Shown here piece by piece: positions 58,646 through 64,000 of a stretch of DNA of 64,000 nucleotides. Each line of letters starts with the position of its first letter. The first letter of the stretch is position 1. Source of the DNA: Micromonospora citrea. GTDB taxonomy: Bacteria; Actinomycetota; Actinomycetes; Mycobacteriales; Micromonosporaceae. The stretch lies in the NCBI RefSeq assembly GCF_900090315.1, contig NZ_FMHZ01000002.1:806001-870000 (forward strand). The letters are read 5' to 3'. The position numbers were made by a program, and so were the translations under genes. The notes below the pieces were generated by a model. It saw only the letters and a program-made list of their open reading frames with translations, made no database searches and had not been told where the DNA came from.

Positions 58646-61534
58646 TCAGCCGGCCCGGTTACGCAGGAAGATGGCGCTGGCCTGCACCCGGGTGCGGACC
58701 TGGAGCTTGTCGAAGATGTGCGAGACGTGCACGCCGATGGTCCGCTCGCTGATGAACAGCCGCTGGCCGATCTCCCGGTTCGTCAGCCCTTCGGCGACGG
58801 CGGCCAGCACCTCCCGCTCGCGGGCGGTCAGCGCCCCCAGCTCGTCCCCGCCGGGGCCGGTGGCCGGGGCGCCGGCCACCGACCGCTCCTCCAGCGACAC
58901 CCGCGCCCGGCCCGCGAGGGTGCGGATCTCCGAGGTCAGCGGCACCGCGCCCAGCCCCTGCGCCACCTGGTACGCCTGCCGCAGCAGCTTGGCCGCGGTG
59001 GCGCTGCGGCTGCGGCGGGCCAGCAGGGCCTCGGCCTGCCGCAGCCGGGAGTAGGCCGCCGGGTAGGGGTGGTGGCGCCGGTCCCACTCGGTCACCGAGC
59101 GGGCCCACAGCTCCGGGTCGCTGCCGTCGAGGCGGCTCACCTCCGCGGCGCAGAGCGCCAGGAACCCGTCCACCACGTCGCGCACCGGGCGGGCGGCGTG
59201 CTCGCTCTTGCGGGCGACCCGGTCGGCGACCTCGCGCAGCCGGCGCACCGCGGTCTCGTCCACGGCGATCGTCCGGCTGGCGTGCGCCTCCGCCTCGGCC
59301 CGCAGGCCGTGCCACACCAGCGCGGCGAGGATGCCCACGTCGTCGGAGCGGCTCTCGGTCAGGCCGCGCTGCACCGCCTGCCGCGCCAGGTCGTGCCGGC
59401 CCTGCCACATGGCCAGCCCCGCCCGCAGCGTCAGCAGCGGGATCACGTGCCGCGCCCCGCCCCCGGCGAGCACGGTCGCCACCGCGTCCAGGTCACGGTC
59501 GGCGGCCTCGATGTCGCCGTAGCCCACCGACAGCCGGCAACGGGCCAGCAGCAGCTCGACCGCGTCCGCGCCGGAGGGGCGGTGCCGCAGCGCCGCCGCG
59601 ACGACCTTCTCCGCCTCCGCCCACTGGCCGACGCGGAACAGCCCGTTGGTGGCGATCGCCAGCAGCCGGGTCTCGTACGTGCGGCCCAGGCCCAGCTCGG
59701 CGACGCGCTCGGCACCCCGGCGGGCGACGACGACGCCCTCCTCCAGGACGTTCAGCGGCCCCGTCAGCAGCTCGGCCAGGTGCAGGTACGCGCACGCCAC
59801 GTCCTCGGGGCGGCCGGAGCGCTCGGCGGTCTCCAGCGCCCGGCGCATCACCGCCAGCCCCGCGTCCGGGTCCTCCAGGTACGCCTCGGAGAACCCGAGC
59901 GCCGCGCTGGCCAGCACCACCTCGGACGTGGAGCCCTCGACCGCGGCGGACAGCTCCAGGGCCTCCCGGGCCCGTCGGCCGGCGTCGGCGTACCGGCCGA
60001 GGTGCAGCAGCAGCTCCGCCAGGTGCGCGGCGGCGGTCGCCCGCTCGCGGGGCGTGCAGTCGGGGGCCCGCAGGGCGCGCTGGTATTCCGCCTCGGCCGG
60101 CGCCGACCGGCCGGCGGCGGCAAGGTAGCGGGCCCGCCGGATGTGCAGCGCGCAGGCGGGCCGGTCGGCGTCGGCCAACTCCTCCAGCAGGGCCAGCGCC
60201 CGGGCGTGCTCGCCGCAGTGGTGGGCGGCCTCGGCGGCGTGCTCCAGCAGGGTCACCCGGTCGACGTCCAGCGGACCCACGCCGGGCGAGCCGGCCAGCT
60301 GCAACGCCACCGACCAGTGCCGGTGCGCCTCGGCCCAGCCGTGCAGCCGCTCGGCCTCCCGGGCGGCCGCCATGGCCGCCGGCAGCGCCCGCGCCGGCTC
60401 GCCGGCCAGCCGCCAGTGGTGTGCCAGGCGGGCCTGGTGCAGCTCCGCCGGGGCCGAGGTGAGCGCCTCGGCGTAGCGGCGGTGCAGGGCTGCGCGCTCG
60501 GCCGGCAGCAGCTCGTGCTCCAGCACCTCGGCGACCAGCCGGTGCCGCAGCCGGTAGCCCTCGTCCGCGCCGACCAGCAGCCGGTGGGCCACGGCGGCGC
60601 GGACCGCCTCGATCAGCTCGTCCTCGGGCAGCCGGGTCACCCGCGCCAGCAGCCAGTGCTCCACCGGCTCGACGCCGGCCGCCACCGCGTGCACCACGGC
60701 GTGCGCGGGCTGGGGCAGGGCGTCGACCCGGGCCAGGAAGATCTCGCGCAACGTGTCGGAGAGCCCGTCGCGGCCGTCGCGCAGGTCGCGGGCGAGCTCC
60801 TCCACCACGAACGGGTTGCCGCCACTGCGCTGCCACACCAGCTCCGCCGCCTCCGGCGTCAGCGGCCGGCCGACCACGGCGGCGGCGAGCTGGTCGGTGC
60901 CGGCCCGGTCGAGCGGGGCCAGGTCGAGCACCCGTACGGTGCGCAGCCGGCGCAGCTCGGTGAGCACCCGGCGCAGCGGGTGCGCGCCCTGCAGCGACTC
61001 GGCCCGCACCGCGGCGAGCACGGAGAGTTGGAGGTCGCCGAGGCCGGCGAGCAGGTAGAGCAGCAACTGGCGGGTGCTGCGGTCGACCCACTGCAGGTCG
61101 TCGAGGACGAGCACGAGCGGGCGCCCCTCGGCGATCAGGTGCAACCCCCGGGAGACCCGCTCCAGCAGCGCCCCGGCGCCGTCCGGCCCGGCGGTCTCGT
61201 CGGCGAACATCTGCAACAGGCTGCGGACCGCCGAGGACGTCCGGGCGTGGGAGCCGGTCAGCTCGGCGTCGAAGCGGCGCAGCGCCTGCAGCAACGGGTG
61301 CAGCGGCGACGCGTCGCCGATGTCCAGACAGGACCCGGTGAGCACCAGGGCACCCCCGTCGCGCAGCCGGGCGCTGACCTCGCGCAGCAGCCGGGTCTTG
61401 CCCACGCCGCTCTCGCCGGTGAGGAAGACGGCGGCGGTGTGCCCCTGCGCGACGTCGTCGAGCAGCGCGGAGCGTACCGTCGTCACGATGTCGGCGCGGC
61501 CGACGAGCGGTGCGGTGTCCACATCGCTGGCCAT
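58646..61534 (-). CDS. LAL-type LuxR family regulator with ATPase domain
   Basis: Large ATP-binding LuxR regulator, 962 residues. An N-terminal AAA/NACHT-like ATPase has Walker A GESGVGKT (40-47), Walker B LVLVLDDLQW near 155, and the winged helix beyond. A long TPR-like helical region (about 420-870) and a C-terminal LuxR HTH (about 895-960: LTAREREVLAAVAEGLTNREIGQRLFISERTIGVHVSHIFDKL in the genome) follow. It is divergent from an unrelated ATPase-cyclase gene. ATG at 61534 has no good ribosome site; GTG at 61552 is an alternative. Confidence 0.92.
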   Translation of the reverse strand: MASDVDTAPLVGRADIVTTVRSALLDDVAQGHTAAVFLTGESGVGKTRLLREVSARLRDGGALVLTGSCLDIGDASPLHPLLQALRRFDAELTGSHARTSSAVRSLLQMFADETAGPDGAGALLERVSRGLHLIAEGRPLVLVLDDLQWVDRSTRQLLLYLLAGLGDLQLSVLAAVRAESLQGAHPLRRVLTELRRLRTVRVLDLAPLDRAGTDQLAAAVVGRPLTPEAAELVWQRSGGNPFVVEELARDLRDGRDGLSDTLREIFLARVDALPQPAHAVVHAVAAGVEPVEHWLLARVTRLPEDELIEAVRAAVAHRLLVGADEGYRLRHRLVAEVLEHELLPAERAALHRRYAEALTSAPAELHQARLAHHWRLAGEPARALPAAMAAAREAERLHGWAEAHRHWSVALQLAGSPGVGPLDVDRVTLLEHAAEAAHHCGEHARALALLEELADADRPACALHIRRARYLAAAGRSAPAEAEYQRALRAPDCTPRERATAAAHLAELLLHLGRYADAGRRAREALELSAAVEGSTSEVVLASAALGFSEAYLEDPDAGLAVMRRALETAERSGRPEDVACAYLHLAELLTGPLNVLEEGVVVARRGAERVAELGLGRTYETRLLAIATNGLFRVGQWAEAEKVVAAALRHRPSGADAVELLLARCRLSVGYGDIEAADRDLDAVATVLAGGGARHVIPLLTLRAGLAMWQGRHDLARQAVQRGLTESRSDDVGILAALVWHGLRAEAEAHASRTIAVDETAVRRLREVADRVARKSEHAARPVRDVVDGFLALCAAEVSRLDGSDPELWARSVTEWDRRHHPYPAAYSRLRQAEALLARRSRSATAAKLLRQAYQVAQGLGAVPLTSEIRTLAGRARVSLEERSVAGAPATGPGGDELGALTAREREVLAAVAEGLTNREIGQRLFISERTIGVHVSHIFDKLQVRTRVQASAIFLRNRAG

Positions 61535-61720
61535 GGCACGCAGCCTAGTCACACGTCCCCGTACCGTTCTACGGGTCATTCGTCCCTGTGGTACTCCTCG
61601 CGTCGACATTGCGACCAAACGTTGCGGATGGCCGACATACGTCGTTCTGCAGATCCCCCGTCGGCCGGCAGGTGACAGGGTCCGAGGCGTCGTCAGCCAA
61701 CGGGGGGAAAGGCAGGTGCG

Positions 61721-61750
61721 ATGCCGATGCCGATGCCCATGCCCATGCCC
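61721..61750. repeat. Six-base microsatellite over the start codon
   Basis: Five 6-bp units (atgccg twice, atgccc three times) encode MPMPMPMPMP at the N-terminus of the cyclase-ATPase. Every unit offers an ATG, so the first used codon is not fixed by sequence. Confidence 0.9.
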
Positions 61751-63997
61751 ACCATCCTCGCTGGTCCGCAGCGCGTCACCCCGGCAGCCTGGCCGGTGCC
61801 GGAGGAGAGACGCACCGTCACCGTGCTGTTCGCCGACATCGTCGGGTCCACCGCGCTCGTCGACCGGCTCGACCCCGAGGACGTGCGCGCGTTGCAGCGC
61901 GCCTACTTCGACACCGTCGCCGGGGTGCTGCGCCGGTGGCACGGGGTGGTCGAGAAGTACATCGGCGACGCGGTCATGGCGCTGTTCGGGGCCCGCGGGT
62001 CCGACGGGTTCGACGCGTACCGGGCGGTGCGGGCGGCGCTGGAGATCCAGCGGGCCCTCGACCGGCGTCCGCTGCCCGGCACGCCGCGACTGCGGGTGCG
62101 GGTCGGGGTGGCCACCGGCGAGGCGCTGGTCGACCTCGCGGCGACGCGCGACGGCGGGCACGGCGCGGCCAGCGGCGCGGTGATCACCACCGCCGCCCGG
62201 TTGCAGGCGTACGCCCCGCCGGGCGGGGTGGCGCTCTGCGCGGCGACCCGGCGGGCCACCGAGGGGCTGATCGAGCAGCGTCGGGTGCCGCCGGTGGCCC
62301 TCGCCGGCAAGGCGCTGCCGGTGGACGTGTGGCACGCCACCGGGACGGCCCGGCCGGCCCCCACCCGGCACGAGGGTCCGCTGGTCGGGCGGCGACGCGA
62401 ACTGGCCGCCGCCCGCGACCTGGTCCTGCGGGCGCTGCGGGACCGCAGCCCGCGCTGGCTGTCGCTGGTCGGCCCCGCCGGCGTCGGGCGCAGCCGGCTG
62501 CTGCACGAGTTGCGGCACGCGGTGGCGGCGGTGGACGACGTGCCGGTGCGCTGGTGCGTCGCGCACTGCCCGCCGTACCCGCAGGCCCTGGCGCCCGTCG
62601 CGGACCTGGTGCGCGGGCTCGCCGGCCTCCGCGCGGACGAGCCGCCCGCGACCGTACGCCGCCGGCTCGCCGCCGCCGTCGCCGGCCTGGTGCCGCCGGG
62701 CCGCCTGACCGGGTCGGTGTGCGCGCTGGAGGAGCTGCTGTCCGGGCCGGACGCCTCGCCCGGGGCGGCCCGGGGCGCGGAGGTGGCGCGGGAGGCGCTG
62801 CTGGCCCTCGCCGCCCGGGAGCCGCTGGTGGTGGCGGTGGACGACCTCGACCGGGCCACCGGGGAGCTGCACCGGTTCCTGCACCGGCTCTTCGCGGCGG
62901 CCACCGCCCGGTCCCTGCCCCTGGCGGTGGTGGCGGTGCACCGTCCGGAGTGGGCCGACGTGCTGCCCGCCGGCCGCCGGCACCGGCTGGACGTGCCGCC
63001 GCTGCGCCCCGTGGAGACCGGCCGGCTGCTGCGCCACCTGCTGCGCCGGGCCGACCGGCCGGCGGCGCAGGCGGCCCGCCTGCTGCCGCTGGTCGACGGC
63101 AACCCCGGCCGGGCGACCGCGTACGTGGCGACGATCGGTGGCGCGCCGCCCGCGCGGCTGCCCGTACCCGACGCGGTGCGCCGCGAGGTGGACGCCCGGC
63201 TGGACCGCCTCGACGCCACGCGGCGGGCGGTGCTGATGGCCGCCGCGACCCTCGACGCGGGGGTCACCGCGCCGTCGGTGGCGCGCCTGCTCGGTTGGAC
63301 GCCCGACCGGGCCCTGCCCGCGCTGCGGGCGCTCGCCGCGTCGGGGCTGCTGGTCGTCCGCGCCGACGGCCGGTACGCGGTCGCCGACCCGGTGCTCCGC
63401 GAGGTCGCGTACGCCCGGCTGCCGAGGGCGGTGCGCGCGACCTTCGCCCTGCGGGCCGGGCTGCCGGCGGGCGCGTTGGCGCCGGTCCCTGGAGCGGCCG
63501 ACCGGGAACCGACGCCGCAGCGCGACACGGCGGTCGTGGCGGCTCGGCGACGGCCGCGTGATCGCGGTCCGGGCGGCGTCACGGGGCGTCGTGACGGAGC
63601 GGATGTCCGACGGCCGCGTGATCGCGGTCCGGACGGCGTCACGAGGCGTCGTGACGGAGCGGATGTCCGGTGGCCCGGATCGCAGATCCGCACGGCCGTG
63701 CCGGTCACGGCGGTGCGGGTGGCCCTTGCGCCGCCTCTCTCTTCGACCGTGCCGACGGCGGGCTCGGACGGTGCGGCAGCCCGGCTGCCCGCCCTGGCGA
63801 CCCGGGCGGCCGGTCATGGCCTGCCGGCTCCCGGCGCGGGTGCCGGGAAGGCCACGACCCGTCCGCTGGGCTGCGACCGCTCGGGTCCTCCCCAGTTCTG
63901 GCCGACGACGAACAGGCGCGGGTCGCGGTCGCGGCCGAGCGTGCCGGAAAAGGCGCCGCGGTCGAGGTCGACGGTGGCCAGCACCTCGCCGCCCTGA
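61721..63997 (+). CDS. Class III nucleotidyl cyclase-AAA ATPase protein
   Basis: An adenylate/guanylate-cyclase catalytic domain (about residues 27-200: TVTVLFADIVGSTALVDRL with the metal-binding Asp, then VEKYIGDAVMALFG with the second Asp and RVRVGVATGEALV) is joined to an AAA-type ATPase (from about 220: GRRRELAAARDL, Walker A-like GPAGVGRSRLL, which lacks the usual Lys, then VVAVDDLD). Beyond residue 590 no homology is seen; the frame crosses two 60-bp repeats and overlaps a minus-strand gene by 184 bp. The true 3' end is in doubt. The start has five Met-Pro pairs; agggg-like G-run upstream. Confidence 0.8.
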   Translation: MPMPMPMPMPTILAGPQRVTPAAWPVPEERRTVTVLFADIVGSTALVDRLDPEDVRALQRAYFDTVAGVLRRWHGVVEKYIGDAVMALFGARGSDGFDAYRAVRAALEIQRALDRRPLPGTPRLRVRVGVATGEALVDLAATRDGGHGAASGAVITTAARLQAYAPPGGVALCAATRRATEGLIEQRRVPPVALAGKALPVDVWHATGTARPAPTRHEGPLVGRRRELAAARDLVLRALRDRSPRWLSLVGPAGVGRSRLLHELRHAVAAVDDVPVRWCVAHCPPYPQALAPVADLVRGLAGLRADEPPATVRRRLAAAVAGLVPPGRLTGSVCALEELLSGPDASPGAARGAEVAREALLALAAREPLVVAVDDLDRATGELHRFLHRLFAAATARSLPLAVVAVHRPEWADVLPAGRRHRLDVPPLRPVETGRLLRHLLRRADRPAAQAARLLPLVDGNPGRATAYVATIGGAPPARLPVPDAVRREVDARLDRLDATRRAVLMAAATLDAGVTAPSVARLLGWTPDRALPALRALAASGLLVVRADGRYAVADPVLREVAYARLPRAVRATFALRAGLPAGALAPVPGAADREPTPQRDTAVVAARRRPRDRGPGGVTGRRDGADVRRPRDRGPDGVTRRRDGADVRWPGSQIRTAVPVTAVRVALAPPLSSTVPTAGSDGAAARLPALATRAAGHGLPAPGAGAGKATTRPLGCDRSGPPQFWPTTNRRGSRSRPSVPEKAPRSRSTVASTSPP
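63550..63669. repeat. Two 60-bp direct repeats containing hairpins
   Basis: 63550-63609 and 63610-63669 are direct repeats differing at only a few positions. Each contains the dyads ccgcg-tgat-cgcgg and cgtcacg...cgtgacg. A further dyad cggatc-gca-gatccg lies just after (63677-63691). The unit length of 60 is a multiple of three, so the frame stays open through it. Confidence 0.9.
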
Positions 63998-64000
63998 CCG
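63814..64000 (-). CDS. SMP-30/gluconolactonase-like protein, 3' end only
   Basis: The last 61 codons of a minus-strand gene entering from the right edge. The peptide has the closing blade of an SMP-30-type beta-propeller: GGEVLATVDLDRGAFSG, then RLFVVGQNWGG and GRVVAFPAPAPGAGRP, with the expected C-terminal GRV strand. It overlaps the frame of the plus-strand cyclase-ATPase in antisense. The protein-like sequence on this strand shows it is the real gene there. Confidence 0.75.
   Translation of the reverse strand, partial: GQGGEVLATVDLDRGAFSGTLGRDRDPRLFVVGQNWGGPERSQPSGRVVAFPAPAPGAGRP

Noticed and set aside
61535..63817. Extension of the LAL regulator by over 700 codons upstream
   Set aside because: The added part is antisense to the cyclase-ATPase gene and is Arg/Gly/Pro-rich. 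The real N-terminus with the Walker A domain begins at 61534.

Overview
The window is chromosomal DNA of a very GC-rich actinomycete. GTG and TTG starts are common, stop/start overlaps of 4 bp tie many genes together, and the gene set includes a BkdR-type Lrp regulator, a free-standing LigD polymerase, an LPXTG surface protein, an L,D-transpeptidase lipoprotein, an F420-type LLM oxidoreductase and an aromatic type II polyketide cluster. This points to Micromonosporaceae, probably Micromonospora. That assignment is inference from gene content and base composition; nothing here proves it. I saw no rRNA, tRNA, CRISPR array or insertion sequence.

Positions 1-14.2 kb hold mostly house-keeping and envelope genes: an MFS exporter cut by the window edge, a secreted Gly/Asn-rich protein, an acetyltransferase, a BtuF-like receptor, TerC, a divergent CBS-BON/DoxX pair with candidate DevR-type boxes between them, FKBP, a STAS protein, a beta-propeller esterase-like protein, an L,D-transpeptidase and a beta-helix protein. 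Positions 14.2-18.4 kb carry a branched-chain 2-oxoacid dehydrogenase operon (E1 alpha, E1 beta, E2) with a divergent Lrp regulator. Positions 18.4-36 kb are mixed: LigD-Pol, a histidine phosphatase overlapping NnrD, a secreted subtilase, hemerythrin, a metallophosphoesterase, glyA behind a ZTP riboswitch, ribulokinase, an S1 protease without signal peptide, an LPXTG protein and a NodA-like N-acyltransferase. This stretch also holds several decayed gene ends and a 690-bp repeat-rich spacer.

Positions 36.3-48.8 kb form the most interesting block, a whiE/spore-pigment-like type II PKS locus. A tightly coupled minus-strand operon runs from a TcmI-type cyclase through a fused carboxyltransferase (AccD-AccA), a biotin carrier protein and biotin carboxylase into an ACP-aromatase fusion, cupin, KS-alpha, KS-beta (chain-length factor) and an ABM-type monooxygenase. 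The operon therefore appears to encode both malonyl-CoA supply and its use. Divergently lie a SARP regulator behind a near-consensus promoter, a second cyclase copy and an FAD hydroxylase. A TetR gene and a SnoaL-like gene with a palindrome between them close the block. A truncated E1-beta-like gene and an E1-alpha-like remnant sit at the downstream end of the operon.

Positions 49-64 kb hold a helix-hairpin-helix membrane protein, a YrdC-like protein, an LLM oxidoreductase, a secreted beta-helix protein, a large APC-type permease, a DUF5995 protein, and a divergent pair of ATPase signalling proteins (a LAL/LuxR regulator and a nucleotidyl cyclase-ATPase). The last feature is the C-terminal end of an SMP-30-type gene entering from the right edge.
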